DNA of 64,000 nucleotides from Paraburkholderia aromaticivorans (GCF_012689525.1 NZ_CP051514.1:1302001-1366000), one strand, 5' to 3'. Counted from the first letter of the stretch, positions 1-8,885 are shown. Notes: generated by a model not told the origin, from the sequence alone. Translations and numbers: made by a program.

Positions 1-1
1 A

Positions 2-448
2 AACCTGATCATGTCCGCAGGCCGGCCGGTGTTGCTGGTGCCGTACGCCAGCAGCGTCACGTCGCCCGGTGCGCATGTGATGGTCTGCTGGGACGGTAGC
101 CGCGAAGCCACCCGTGCGGTGCACGACGCGCTGCCATTCATGCGCGCGGCGAAGACCACCACGATCGTCACCATCAACGGCGCGCGTGACGAGCCGCGCC
201 CGCGCATTCCGGGCGCGGATATCGCGACGCTCATCGCACGGCACGGCGTCAACGTCGAGCTCAAGGATGTTGAAGCCTACACGGACACGTTGATCGGCGA
301 CGCGCTGTTGTCGCAGGCATCCGCGATCGGCGCAGATCTGCTCGTCATGGGTGCTTACGGGCACGCTCGCTGGCAGGAACTGGTGATGGGCGGAGCGACC
401 CGCACGATCCTCAAATCAATGACCGTGCCGGTACTGATGTCGCATTAA
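2..448 (+). CDS. Universal stress protein, C-terminal part (cut by window edge)
   Basis: This is the last 148 codons of a universal stress protein whose beginning lies before the window; the frame is open to the first bases. It aligns by eye with the second half of the tandem Usp at 991-1818: both share the xSAGRP/xASGRP start, a CWDGSRE/AWDGGRE stretch and the same ending SMTVPVLMSH. The nucleotide-binding loop reads GAYGHARWQELVMGG, a slightly altered form of the G-x2-G-x9-G(S/T) motif of ATP-binding Usps. Such proteins are cytoplasmic and accumulate during growth arrest or oxygen limitation. The next Usp gene starts 42 bases downstream, so the three genes are probably one transcript. Confidence 0.9.
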   Translation, partial: NLIMSAGRPVLLVPYASSVTSPGAHVMVCWDGSREATRAVHDALPFMRAAKTTTIVTINGARDEPRPRIPGADIATLIARHGVNVELKDVEAYTDTLIGDALLSQASAIGADLLVMGAYGHARWQELVMGGATRTILKSMTVPVLMSH

Positions 449-490
449 TGAACTGAGGCTTCGAGTCCGGTCCATTCAGGAGAGTTCACC

Positions 491-994
491 ATGTATCAAC
501 AGATTCTGGTTGCCGTCGACGACAGTGAAACGTCCGCGCACGCCCTTGACGCAGCATTGCAGCTCGCGCGCGATGCAGGCGCAAAACTACAACCTCTTTT
601 TGTCGTGGACGTCCCGATGCTGGTATATGACTTGCCCGGTTCCGACCTGACCCATGCCCGCGATGCGCTATTGGAGCAAGGCGCAAGTGTGATCGAGGAC
701 GCCGTTGCGCGCATGAAGCTGGCCGGCCTGCAGGGCACGCCGCGCATCGCCGAAACCGACCAGGCGGGTAACGACATCGCCCATTGCATACTGCGCGCGG
801 CAAGCGAGTTCAAGGCTGACCTGGTGGTAATGGGCACGCACGGGCGGCGGGGGGTCCGGCGGCTGGTGCTCGGCAGTGTCGCCGAACGTTTTCTGCGCAT
901 CGCGCAGTGTGCCGTACTGATGATCCCGGCGCACAGCGCCAAACCTGTGACAAGCGACGCACAGGCAACCGAACCGATCAGGGAACCGTCATGA
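491..994 (+). CDS. Single-domain universal stress protein, ATP-binding type
   Basis: A 167-residue UspA-fold protein. It opens with the usual first strand (MYQQILVAVDDSETS) and carries a perfect ATP-binding loop, GTHGRRGVRRLVLGS, fitting G-x2-G-x9-G-S. The ATG is preceded by AGGAGA at about 478-483, which fixes the start. The stop codon overlaps the ATG of the next Usp gene (ATGA at 991-994), implying translational coupling. About 20 residues after the Usp fold (HSAKPVTSDAQATEPIREPS) look like a disordered tail. Usps of this kind bind nucleotides and support survival in stationary or anoxic conditions; the exact role here cannot be read from sequence. Confidence 0.93.
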   Translation: MYQQILVAVDDSETSAHALDAALQLARDAGAKLQPLFVVDVPMLVYDLPGSDLTHARDALLEQGASVIEDAVARMKLAGLQGTPRIAETDQAGNDIAHCILRAASEFKADLVVMGTHGRRGVRRLVLGSVAERFLRIAQCAVLMIPAHSAKPVTSDAQATEPIREPS

Positions 995-1818
995 ACTGCA
1001 AAACGTTGCTGGTGCATCTCGACGACAGCACCCATAGCGCCGCACGGATCGAATTCGCACTTGAACTGGCCCGCCGGCACGACGCGCATCTGATCGGGCT
1101 GTACGTCGTTTGTCAGGATCTGACGCAGCCGAAGTTTCTTCACGGCGAACGCGCGTGGTTCGCGACTCGCGAAGCGCAACACGATGCCAACCTGAAAGGC
1201 GCGCAGACGCGCTTCCTGGCGGCAGGAGAACGAGCCGGGCGCAGCGTGGAATGGCGGGCGCCGGAAGGGCCTGCGATAGAAGCCGCGATCCTGCACGCAC
1301 GTCATGCCGACCTCCTGATCCTCGGTCAGGATGATCCGGACGACTCTTCGTCCTATATCGCGCGCCACTTTGTCGAGGACGTGGTGATGGCCTCGGGCCG
1401 CCCCGGCATCGTGCTGCCCTATGCCGTGACTGTCCGTTCGTTCGCCGAAAACGTGCTGATCGCGTGGGACGGTGGCCGCGAGAGCGCCCGGGCAATGGCC
1501 GATGCCTTGCCGCTGATCAAACGCGCGAAATTCGTTACCGTGATGACCCTGCAGCGTCACCCGGATAGTGAAGCGCCAGCCGGCATCGACGTCGCCGCCT
1601 GGCTTGACCGGCACGGCATCCAGGCGGGATTTACGGCCGCGCCCAAGGTGGCCGGCGTCCCCACAGGCGCGCTGCTGCTGAACATGCTGGCCGATCGTCA
1701 TATCGATCTGCTGGTGATGGGTGCGTATGGACATGCGCGCGTGCAGGAACGGCTGCTCGGCGGCGTCACACGAACCATGCTTGAGTCTATGACCGTGCCG
1801 GTGCTGATGTCGCATTAA
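991..1818 (+). CDS. Tandem-domain universal stress protein
   Basis: A 275-residue protein with two Usp domains in tandem (roughly 1-145 and 150-275). The first begins MNCKTLLVHLDDSTHS and lacks a recognisable glycine-rich ATP loop. The second carries GAYGHARVQERLLGG, nearly the canonical loop. The start is the ATG that overlaps the stop of the preceding gene. The protein is a close relative of the truncated gene at the window edge, so this is a local duplication. Tandem Usps with one degenerate site are common in proteobacterial hypoxia clusters. A hairpin with a T-run follows the stop by about 45 bases. Confidence 0.92.
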   Translation: MNCKTLLVHLDDSTHSAARIEFALELARRHDAHLIGLYVVCQDLTQPKFLHGERAWFATREAQHDANLKGAQTRFLAAGERAGRSVEWRAPEGPAIEAAILHARHADLLILGQDDPDDSSSYIARHFVEDVVMASGRPGIVLPYAVTVRSFAENVLIAWDGGRESARAMADALPLIKRAKFVTVMTLQRHPDSEAPAGIDVAAWLDRHGIQAGFTAAPKVAGVPTGALLLNMLADRHIDLLVMGAYGHARVQERLLGGVTRTMLESMTVPVLMSH

Positions 1819-1863
1819 TCTGACAAGTCGCGAATTGCGCGAAAAAAGCCCTCGCGCAAATTA

Positions 1864-1894
1864 AAGCGCCCAGTTTTCAGGGCGCTTCTTTTTT
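1864..1894 (+). terminator. Rho-independent terminator after the Usp operon
   Basis: An 8-bp stem AAGCGCCC / GGGCGCTT closes an 8-base loop and is followed by C and a run of six T (1889-1894). A second hairpin lies just upstream (TTGCGCG at 1835-1841 with CGCGCAA at 1853-1859). On the other strand these could also help to end the convergent Usp gene at 1930. Confidence 0.85.
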
Positions 1895-1929
1895 GGGAGC
1901 CTCGGTTTCCCGGGCGCGCCACCGCACAA

Positions 1930-2403
1930 TTACAGGTATGACGGTATTTCGTCGATGTCGCGTTCGCGCCGAACCACCAGAACAGGCATCCCGGCCCGCC
2001 GTAAAAATGCCTCGGCAACACTACCGAGCAACATCCGGCCGATGCCTTGACGCCCGTGCGTGCCCATTACAACGAGATCGGCCTCGCACTCTTCTGCCAA
2101 TCGGCAGAGGACGGTGACGATGTCTTCGCCGTAGGCGTCAATCGTCCGGGTCAATCCACGCACGTTGCACTGTTCAAAAAGCGCGCGGGCGTCTTCGAGC
2201 GTCGCCATCGCTGCTGCAACCGCTGTACTGGTTGCCTGCTCCTCGACCAACCCGGTTCCTACGTCGACCATTTGCGCAACATGTTCGTCGACAAATACCG
2301 CCGTCACCGTCGCTTGCGCGGCTTGGGCGATTTTCAGCGCTTCGCCGAGCGCGAGTTGCGCGGCCTGGCTGCCATCGATTGCTACGAGAATCCGTTTGTA
2401 CAT
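1930..2403 (-). CDS. Single-domain universal stress protein, ATP-binding type
   Basis: A 157-residue Usp starting MYKRILVAIDGSQAAQ. The ATG at 2403 is preceded on the minus strand by GGAGAAGGTC; longer readings upstream have no such site. The ATP loop GTHGRQGIGRMLLGS fits G-x2-G-x9-G-S exactly. The gene is convergent to the Usp operon on its left. A perfect FNR-type palindrome is centred about 98 bases upstream of the start codon, so induction under low oxygen is likely. Confidence 0.93.
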   Translation of the reverse strand: MYKRILVAIDGSQAAQLALGEALKIAQAAQATVTAVFVDEHVAQMVDVGTGLVEEQATSTAVAAAMATLEDARALFEQCNVRGLTRTIDAYGEDIVTVLCRLAEECEADLVVMGTHGRQGIGRMLLGSVAEAFLRRAGMPVLVVRRERDIDEIPSYL

Positions 2404-2494
2404 GACCTTCTCCTTCATTCGCCCCCGTCCCGAATGGCTGCGACTATCAGGCGGCGGCACACTTTCAGTCTGCGATTCGCAGCCCAGAATGCGC

Positions 2495-2508
2495 TTGATA
2501 AGGATCAA
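2495..2508 (-). promoter_or_regulatory. FNR-type box upstream of usp at 1930-2403
   Basis: TTGAT-AAGG-ATCAA matches the FNR/ANR consensus TTGAY-N4-RTCAA. The symmetry extends to nine-base arms (GCGCTTGAT / ATCAAGCGC, 2491-2512). The centre is 2501.5, so a class II arrangement would start transcription near 2460 on the minus strand, inside the gap before the Usp gene. A weak -10 (CAGACT, 2467-2472 complement) is in place. Confidence 0.75.
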
Positions 2509-2727
2509 GCGCCGACGGCTCGCTATCCGTCAACATTCGTGCACGGCGAGGCTTCCGGGGTGAGCTGGCTGCACTGGCACGATCCGTGCGTATCGCGCAC
2601 AATAGGCGGCGCACGCCTTGTTCCGGCTGGCCGCAATTAATAAAGATCACGGTGATGTTTCCCGATCCGCGCCGCACCAGCTCCATCTGCCAGGGTGGCG
2701 GATTGCCCACCATCCAATGAGGCGCAC

Positions 2728-4830
2728 ATGCCCTTTCGCGGTAAGACGCCCGTCGCCAGGAAATCTCTTTCGCCCATGCGGGTTGTCCCACCTGAGCGAC
2801 GTGCTGTGCTTGTCGTGGCGGTCACATTTGCGGTTGTTCTTGCGGCTGCGCTCGGTGCGTGGCGCTGGGTCGGCGAGCAGTCATTGCGCGCCGCCAACAG
2901 CCGCTTTGATCAGAATACTGTGCGTATCACCGCTGATCTGCAGCGCGAGTTCGCCACCGGCGGATCGCTGCTACGCGGCGCGCGCGGTTTGCTCTCCGTC
3001 GCGCCGGTGGTTGATGCCGACGCCTGGCGCCGATATGTCGCGCAACTCGATCTGGACGAAACGTCATCCGTGGTGCGCGCGCTTGGCTATGCTGATGCTG
3101 ACGCCGCCGGTATCCCCCGCCTGACGGGCGGCACCGGTAACGTGGCCGGACAAGCCGCTGCGCCGCGACCGGTCGCGCCGGTGACCCAGATGGCGCCGGC
3201 CACCATCGATGCGATGCCAGTCGGCTATGTCCTGGCTAGCGCTCCCGCGAGCCGTACGGCGTTGCTGGACGCCATCGATACGGGAGCAGGCGCGCTCGAC
3301 GCCGACACAGCGCCGTTCGGCGATATCGGCTCGAGCCCTCACGCTCGTCTTTACCTCTATTTTCCGGTGTATTCGGACGCCGGATTGCCGTCGACTCCGC
3401 AAGCGCGCCGCGCGGGCATCAAGCGGCTGCTGGTAGCGGCGCTGGACTCCGGCCGTGTTTTCGATAACGCCCTCGCCCCGCAACGGCACATCGATCTGCA
3501 GGTGTTTAGCGGAACCCCTGCCACGCTGCTTTATTCGTCCGCTGCGGGAGACGACGACCTGGTGGACACGGCCCCGGTCATCCGTAGAACCGATACCTTG
3601 CGCGTCGGCGGGGTGCCTATCACGCTTTCCTACACGGCGAGCGGTCGCTATCTGCGCGCCGGGGAAGAATTTGCAGAAACCACGGTGCTGATCGCCGGCG
3701 TTGCGGCAGCATGCCTGTTCGGCGCCATGGCTTTCCTGATAGCCCGCGAACGCGGCGGCGGATCTGTAGCGACGAGCAAGGCGCGCAGCCAGTCGACCCT
3801 GAACGAGGCACGCATGATGGGCATCATCCGCTCTTCGATGGAAGCCATCATTACCGTCGACGAACGGCAGAACATCGTCATCTTCAATCCAATGGCTGAA
3901 CAGGTTTTCGGATGCTCCGCGATGGACGCGGTCGGCGCCTCGCTCTCGCGATTCATTCCCGAGCGCTTTCGCGCAGGACACCAGCGGCATGTCGAACAGT
4001 TCGGCGTGACCGGTGTTTCCGACCGGCAGATGGGCAAGCAGCGTGTGCTGTTCGGCTTACGGAGCAACGGCGAAGAGTTTCCTATCGAAGCGTCGATTTC
4101 GCAGATCCACGACGGCGATGGCAAGCTGTACACGGTCATGCTGCGCGACATCACAGAACGGGTAAAGGCGGAAAATGCGCAGTGGCAATCGCGCGAGGAA
4201 GAGAAAACCCGCATCGCACGCGAGCTGCACGACGACCTTGGGCAGCAATTGACCGCCCTCAAGATGGACATCTCTTCGGTCGAACAGGAGCTTGAAACCA
4301 CGGCTGAAGCGCGCCTGCTGCAGCAACTGCGTGGGATGCGCCGGCTGATCAATGCGACGGTCGCCTCGGTGCGCCGGATCGCTGCCGATCTGCGCCCGGT
4401 CATGCTCGACGATCTCGGTCTGATTCCAGCGATCGAATGGCTCGCCAATGACTTTACAAACCGCTACGGCATCGACGTGGAACGCCGAATCGAAGTCGGC
4501 GACACCAGCTTTACGCCGACGGGCGCAACGACGCTATTTCGTATCGTGCAGGAAGCGCTGACCAATGTCGCCCGGCATGCGGAAGCGACGCTCGTCACGC
4601 TAACGGTGCACGTCGAAGGGGGCGTTTGCGTGTTGCAGGTCGCGGACAACGGCCATGGCGCGAACCGCTCACCGAACCCCGGCGAGAAATCGTTTGGCCT
4701 TCTCGGTATCCGCGAGCGTGCACACATGCTGGGTGGCACCGTCGAAATCCATACTTCCAATGACAAGGGCTTTGCGCTGACCGTTACTTTTCCGGTACTG
4801 GCGGTGCAACAGCAGGAGATGCAAACATGA
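2728..4830 (+). CDS. CHASE-PAS sensor histidine kinase (HisKA_3 / NarX-type)
   Basis: A 700-residue membrane sensor. In order it has: a transmembrane helix at about 26-47; an extracytoplasmic CHASE-like domain at about 50-315; a second transmembrane helix at about 320-340; a PAS domain at about 365-480 (SSMEAIITVDERQNIVIFNP...); a HisKA_3 dimerisation helix with phospho-accepting His near residue 501 in ELHDDLGQQLTALK; and a C-terminal HATPase with N-box IVQEALTNVARHA and a GLLGIRERA G-box. I chose ATG 2728 because GAGG lies five bases upstream; a GTG at 2695 has no such site. It overlaps the response regulator by four bases, so the two form a two-component pair. No haem- or Fe-S-binding residues stand out, so the signal is unknown. 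Confidence 0.92.
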   Translation: MPFRGKTPVARKSLSPMRVVPPERRAVLVVAVTFAVVLAAALGAWRWVGEQSLRAANSRFDQNTVRITADLQREFATGGSLLRGARGLLSVAPVVDADAWRRYVAQLDLDETSSVVRALGYADADAAGIPRLTGGTGNVAGQAAAPRPVAPVTQMAPATIDAMPVGYVLASAPASRTALLDAIDTGAGALDADTAPFGDIGSSPHARLYLYFPVYSDAGLPSTPQARRAGIKRLLVAALDSGRVFDNALAPQRHIDLQVFSGTPATLLYSSAAGDDDLVDTAPVIRRTDTLRVGGVPITLSYTASGRYLRAGEEFAETTVLIAGVAAACLFGAMAFLIARERGGGSVATSKARSQSTLNEARMMGIIRSSMEAIITVDERQNIVIFNPMAEQVFGCSAMDAVGASLSRFIPERFRAGHQRHVEQFGVTGVSDRQMGKQRVLFGLRSNGEEFPIEASISQIHDGDGKLYTVMLRDITERVKAENAQWQSREEEKTRIARELHDDLGQQLTALKMDISSVEQELETTAEARLLQQLRGMRRLINATVASVRRIAADLRPVMLDDLGLIPAIEWLANDFTNRYGIDVERRIEVGDTSFTPTGATTLFRIVQEALTNVARHAEATLVTLTVHVEGGVCVLQVADNGHGANRSPNPGEKSFGLLGIRERAHMLGGTVEIHTSNDKGFALTVTFPVLAVQQQEMQT

Positions 4831-5474
4831 TTCGAGTGCTAATTGCCGACGACCATGCCCTCGTACGCGACGGTCTGCGCCATATCCTGCAAAGCACCAG
4901 TGGCTTCGAGGTGGTCGGCGAGGCCAATGACGGCGTCAGCACGATTGCACTGACCCGCTCGAACGCGGCCGACGTGCTCGTGCTGGATCTGTCGATGCCG
5001 GGACGAAACGGCGTCGAGCTGATCAAACAGATCAAGGAGGAAAAGCCGGCGCTGCGGATCCTCGTGCTCACCATGCATGCGGAGCAGCAGTATGCGGTAC
5101 GCGCTTTCAAGGCGGGAGCATCGGGATATTTAACCAAGGAAAGCGCCAGTGCCGAACTGGTCACTGCGGTCACCAAAGTCGCATCCGGGGGCGTCTATGT
5201 GAGCCTCGCGATGGCCGAGCGTTTCGCCCAGAGCCTGAACGAGCCTGCCGACACGTTGCCTCATCAGCGCCTGTCCGACCGGGAGTTCGATGTGTTCCGC
5301 CGCATCGCCGCAGGGCAGACCCTGACCGGAATCGCCGCGGAGTTGTGCGTCAGCAGCAAAACGGTGAGCACCTATAAAACTCGCATCCTCGAAAAAATGC
5401 AGATGCCACACGAAGCCGCGCTGGTGCGCTACGCGCTGCGCCACAAGCTGCTCGGGGAAGACGACGAAATCTAG
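4827..5474 (+). CDS. NarL/FixJ-family response regulator
   Basis: A 215-residue regulator. The receiver domain has the acidic pair D8-D9, phospho-acceptor D54 (VLVLDLSMPG), T82 and K104 (YLTKES). A LuxR-type helix-turn-helix follows at about 148-207 (LSDREFDVFRRIAAGQ ... SSKTVSTYKTRILEKM). The start overlaps the stop of the kinase (ATGA at 4827-4830), so the kinase is its partner. Regulators of this type next to Usp genes in Burkholderia low-oxygen loci control persistence genes. The target genes here are inferred from position only. Confidence 0.94.
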   Translation: MIRVLIADDHALVRDGLRHILQSTSGFEVVGEANDGVSTIALTRSNAADVLVLDLSMPGRNGVELIKQIKEEKPALRILVLTMHAEQQYAVRAFKAGASGYLTKESASAELVTAVTKVASGGVYVSLAMAERFAQSLNEPADTLPHQRLSDREFDVFRRIAAGQTLTGIAAELCVSSKTVSTYKTRILEKMQMPHEAALVRYALRHKLLGEDDEI

Positions 5475-5659
5475 CTCCAAGGCGGTGCCCGGGCCGCAGA
5501 GCCCGATCGAATCGTCACATCAATTCACCGGTCGCGCTGCTAGATCCACCCTCCCATTCGCCGCGTGTAGGAAATTCCCTACACACCTTCGTGCTCGCCT
5601 ACCCGAAGTTCGTTCGCCGCCGATTTTATTTTGAGACGGCGCGGCCGATACTTCGAGCC

Positions 5660-6090
5660 ATGAACTCCAGCCTGTCCCAGCAAGCACTGCGCGTTTTCCT
5701 CGTTGAAGACACGATCCGATCAGACAACGGATGGCGGCCCGCTTAGGCGCAATCGATGGTGTCGAGATCGTCGGCGAGGCTGAGGAAGCAGGCGCCGCGC
5801 TCTCCGGCATCGACACCACCAGAGCCGACGTCATGGTCCTGGATTTGCGCCTGACTGTCGGCACCGGTATCGAACTGCTGGTTAGTATCGCGAAGATCAT
5901 GTCGCCGGCGATCACGATCGTGCTGACGAATCACTCAAGTATGTGGTTCAGGCAGGCATGCCTCGCGGCTGGCGCACAGTACTTCTTCGACAAGACCAGT
6001 GAGTTCGATCTTGCATGCGACACGATCACGCGGATTCCCCACGCGCGTTGTGCACGTGGCCTCAATTACACAGGAGCACATCATGTCTGA
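5660..6090 (+). pseudogene. Stand-alone receiver (CheY-like) gene, frameshifted
   Basis: Translation from ATG 5660 gives MNSSLSQQALRVFLVEDT, a normal receiver start, but runs into TAG after 29 codons. The rest of the domain continues in another frame from about 5731: GAIDGVEIVGEAEEA, phospho-acceptor region VMVLDLRL, then a conserved switch region ending FFDKTSEFD. A single indel near 5715-5730 explains the break. No DNA-binding domain follows, so the intact gene would encode a receiver-only protein. The last codons overlap the start of the fnr-like gene. A sequencing error is possible; the neighbouring fnr gene has the same kind of defect. Confidence 0.72.
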
Positions 6091-6860
6091 CGTCGCCGAA
6101 TATTCTGAAATCATGCCGCTGCAGCGTGCCCCACTGCCGGCCTCAGGCCATTCCGCGCTCGCACCGTCAGTACCGGCCCGCCCCGCGCTGCTCGAGCTGC
6201 TCGCTGCGCTCGATCTGCATGCCACAAGGCTTAACGCCGGCAGAACTGGAGCGCATGGAGTCGCTGATGTGCGTTTCCCGCACGATCAAAACCGGTGAAT
6301 CGCTATACCGCGCCAACGATTCATTCCAGAGCATCTATGCGGTCCGCGCCGGCTCGTTCAAGACCGTCGTCATGCATCGCGACGGCCGGGAACAGGTCAC
6401 CGGCTTTCATCTGGCCGGTGATTCACTCGGTCTCGACGGCGTCTGCTCAGGGCAGCACAGTTGCGACGCGATCGCCATCGAAGACAGCAACGTCTGCGTC
6501 ATCCCGTTTCATGTGCTCGAAGCCATGTGCCGCGAGGTGGAAGTCGTGCAGAAGCATGTCCATAGTCTGATGGGCGGTGAGATCGTTCGCGAGGCGACAC
6601 TTATGATGCTGCTCGGCACGATGTCCGCCGAGCAGCGGGTCGCCGCATTCCTGCTGAACCAGTCAGGAAGGCTCAAGACACGCGGCTGCTCGCCGGCAGA
6701 ATTCAATTTGCGCATGACGCGCGAGGAGATCGGCTGCTACCTCGGGATGAAACTCGAAACCGTCAGCCGCATGTTTTCGAAGTTTCAAAAAGACGGTTTG
6801 GTCGACACGCGTGGCAAGCAGATCAGGATTCTCGACCTCGAAGGCCTCGCGCGCGTGTAG
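6083..6860 (+). pseudogene. fnr: FNR-type oxygen sensor regulator with an N-terminal frameshift
   Basis: The start MSDVAEYSEIMPLQRAP (ATG 6083, preceded by CAGGAG) and the body lie in different frames. The body carries the [4Fe-4S] cysteine cluster CSSCSLRSIC, the C-x2-C-x5-C spacing of E. coli FNR C20/C23/C29. It also has the equivalent of C122 (SNVCVIPF), a cyclic-nucleotide-type beta-roll with ITGFHLAGD-like VTGFHLAGD, a dimer helix, and a Crp-type helix-turn-helix (MTREEIGCYLGMKLETVSRM). The frame change falls around the C-rich run at 6176-6184, just before the first cysteine. In the body frame no good start with a ribosome site exists. The protein would bind the TTGAY-N4-RTCAA boxes nearby. 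It is either a pseudogene or a one-base sequencing error. Confidence 0.82.
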
Positions 6861-6946
6861 TCCCGGACGTGAAATGCATGGTGCCAGACGCGGCAGCTTC
6901 AGTTGACAAGGCGTTTTACGAGCGAACCCTCGGAAGAGGCGTGCTC

Positions 6947-6973
6947 AGGCGGCGCAGTTAGCCGCCTTTTTTT
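6947..6973 (+). terminator. Rho-independent terminator after fnr
   Basis: A perfect 7-bp stem AGGCGGC / GCCGCCT with a 7-base loop, followed by a run of T to 6973. It sits about 85 bases after the fnr stop and before the next promoter region. Confidence 0.85.
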
Positions 6974-7050
6974 CGCGCTGCTGCAGCGTTTAGCGGATCG
7001 ATAGCACCGAGGTTCCGTCATTTATTTAACCGCAGTATCACCACCAGCGC

Positions 7051-7064
7051 TTGATCTGAGTCAA
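7051..7064 (+). promoter_or_regulatory. FNR-type box upstream of the Acg-like gene
   Basis: TTGAT-CTGA-GTCAA fits TTGAY-N4-RTCAA. A class II promoter would start near 7099, 69 bases before the ATG at 7168. The candidate -10 (CACGAT, 7086-7091) is weak. Confidence 0.65.
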
Positions 7065-7167
7065 GCCATGCATAAAGTCATCTGACACGATGGCTTAACG
7101 ACGTGACCCGACAACCGGCAGCGCATGCCCGGTTCGATCGATCCGGAAAAAGCGCAGGAGGCCCCGA

Positions 7168-8199
7168 ATGAACGCACTTCCCCAGAACACGGCTTGGTCC
7201 ATCGACGAACATCAACTGGACCCGAATGCCGACGTCGAAGAAAAACTGCGGTTTGCACTGCGATACGCAGTGCTGGCGCCATCCAACCATAATACGCAGC
7301 CGTGGCACTTCATCGTCGACGGTGACTGCGTCACGCTGTGCGCGGACCGTATGCGGGCGCTGCCGGTGGTCGATCCGTTTGACCGCGAGCTGATCATCAG
7401 TTGTGGCGCGGCGCTGTTCAATCTCCGCGTTGCGCTGAGCCGCTTCGGTCTGGCTTACGCGATTACGCTGTTTCCCTCGCCTGCGGACGTGGACGTGCTG
7501 GCGCATCTGCGGATCCTGCGCGATGGCCATTGCGACGCCAGCCTTGCACCGCTATTCGACGCAATGCCGCGGCGCGTGACGACCCGTGAAACCTTCGTCG
7601 ACGAGCCCATCCCGGTCGAACTCCAGTTGCGGCTCGAGGAAGCGGGCGCCGCCGAGGGCGCGGATATCGTCTGCGCCGGAAATACGGTCATCCGCGAGCG
7701 CCTCGCCACGCTGATCGCTGAAGCCGATCAGGCGCAATTCCAGGATCCGCGCTTCAGGCGCGAACTCGCGAGCTGGATTCATCCGAAACGCGGTCAGGAT
7801 GGCATGCCGGCGTTCTCGCCGGGAATGCGCGTCCTGCTCGATCTCGCGGTGCCCTTGGTAGGTTCGGTGATTCGCACGTTCGACCTGGGTGGCGGCATGG
7901 CGGCCGCCCATCACACGCTGGCCGCCGGCTCGCCGCTACTTCTGTGTATCGCCACCGGAGCGGACGATGCCGTTGCGTGGCTGGTGGCAGGTCAAGCGCT
8001 TGAACGGGTGCTGCTTACCGCGACGGACGAGGGTATTACGGCATCCTATCTGAATCAGCCGATCGAAGTGGCTTCACTGCGCGACACATTGCGTGCCGCC
8101 CTGAATCTGGACGGCGTGCCGCAATTGCTGCTGCGTATCGGCCGCGGTCGGCAAGCTGCTCATTCGCGACGGCGTCCGCTGGCCGAAGTCGTGTCGTAG
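7168..8199 (+). CDS. Acg-like FMN-dependent nitroreductase-family protein
   Basis: A 343-residue protein of the nitroreductase superfamily, Acg subgroup. The diagnostic flavin-binding stretch APSNHNTQPW is at residues 37-46, and a second nitroreductase half runs to the C-terminus. The ATG is preceded by AGGAGG at 7156-7161. In Mycobacterium tuberculosis, acg (Rv2032) belongs to the hypoxia-induced DosR regulon, and similar genes occur in Burkholderia low-oxygen loci. This agrees with the FNR-type box about 100 bases upstream. The substrate is unknown; Acg proteins have been proposed to sequester flavin rather than reduce nitro compounds. Confidence 0.88.
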   Translation: MNALPQNTAWSIDEHQLDPNADVEEKLRFALRYAVLAPSNHNTQPWHFIVDGDCVTLCADRMRALPVVDPFDRELIISCGAALFNLRVALSRFGLAYAITLFPSPADVDVLAHLRILRDGHCDASLAPLFDAMPRRVTTRETFVDEPIPVELQLRLEEAGAAEGADIVCAGNTVIRERLATLIAEADQAQFQDPRFRRELASWIHPKRGQDGMPAFSPGMRVLLDLAVPLVGSVIRTFDLGGGMAAAHHTLAAGSPLLLCIATGADDAVAWLVAGQALERVLLTATDEGITASYLNQPIEVASLRDTLRAALNLDGVPQLLLRIGRGRQAAHSRRRPLAEVVS

Positions 8200-8226
8200 G
8201 GACGAAGCGGCCCACTGACGGCCGCT

Positions 8227-8502
8227 TCAGTCGCAAAAGCGGAAGTAGCCGCTGTGCAGCATGACCGGCTTGCCGCCCACTTCGTCCAGCAAACGCCGCG
8301 CGGCCTGTTCGATCGGATAACGATGAGTATCGAACGCGGCGATCAGGTCGTCTTCACGTAACGATGCTGCGCCAAAGTGATCTTCGAGCGCCTCCGCGGT
8401 AATCGCGCACTGAACCCGCACGCCGCCGATCTCTGCTGGAAAGGCGATGACCAGATCGCGAGCGCAATATTCCGGACGTTCCTGGGGAAAATGAATATTC
8501 AT
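8227..8502 (-). CDS. DUF1488-family small protein
   Basis: A 91-residue protein starting MNIHFPQERPEYCARDLVIAF. The N-terminal MNIHFP and the pattern of a strand-rich first half followed by FDTHRYPIEQAARRLLDE resemble DUF1488 proteins, which are common in Burkholderia. No function is known. It is convergent with the Acg-like gene, 27 bases away. Upstream (minus strand) lie two FNR-type boxes at 8664 and 8734. The ribosome site is weak. Confidence 0.75.
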   Translation of the reverse strand: MNIHFPQERPEYCARDLVIAFPAEIGGVRVQCAITAEALEDHFGAASLREDDLIAAFDTHRYPIEQAARRLLDEVGGKPVMLHSGYFRFCD

Positions 8503-8663
8503 GACCGCAGCCTGAAGATAGGCGTGGCTCTTAAGGCGCCGTCATGCGAGCGACTGTAATGCCCGCGGCGGCAAAGCGAAGAGAGTGCCGCCACGCGTGG
8601 CACCCGTCTGTGAACAGAATAGGCGCCGTTTGCGCGCCGCCATATTTTCGCCAGCGATCTGGC

Positions 8664-8677
8664 TTGACTCAGATCAA
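8664..8677. promoter_or_regulatory. FNR-type box in the divergent 8503-8956 region
   Basis: TTGAC-TCAG-ATCAA fits the FNR consensus. It lies 162 bases upstream of the DUF1488 gene on the minus strand. A minus-strand AATATG (8641-8646) could serve as -10, with spacing slightly short of the class II ideal. Confidence 0.6.
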
Positions 8678-8733
8678 GTGACCTCGTCGGCCGCGCGCCG
8701 GCAAGCCAACGTCTGCGCGCATGAGAAAGGCGA

Positions 8734-8747
8734 TTGATTTGAGTCAA
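8734..8747. promoter_or_regulatory. Second FNR-type box in the divergent region
   Basis: TTGAT-TTGA-GTCAA fits TTGAY-N4-RTCAA. It sits between the boxes at 8664 and 8886 and may serve either neighbour or a transcript not recognised here. Confidence 0.58.
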
Positions 8748-8885
8748 GCATCGAATATGACGGAAGCGCACGATGACGCTGCGCAGTCGCCGTCCTGGCT
8801 TGCATTACCTGATTCCGCCTAGCTCGTATGAGGCTGGAAAGCAACTGACCATGGCGGACAGTCGAACGCAAGGCGAATCATGGGC

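Noticed and set aside
496..1815. 439-codon open frame on the minus strand
   Set aside because: It is exactly antisense to two Usp genes with full motifs. Its translation is rich in Arg, His and Gln, without domains; a typical GC-rich shadow.
3064..4448. Two long minus-strand frames opposite the histidine kinase
   Set aside because: Shadows of the kinase, whose plus-strand frame has clear CHASE, PAS and kinase motifs.
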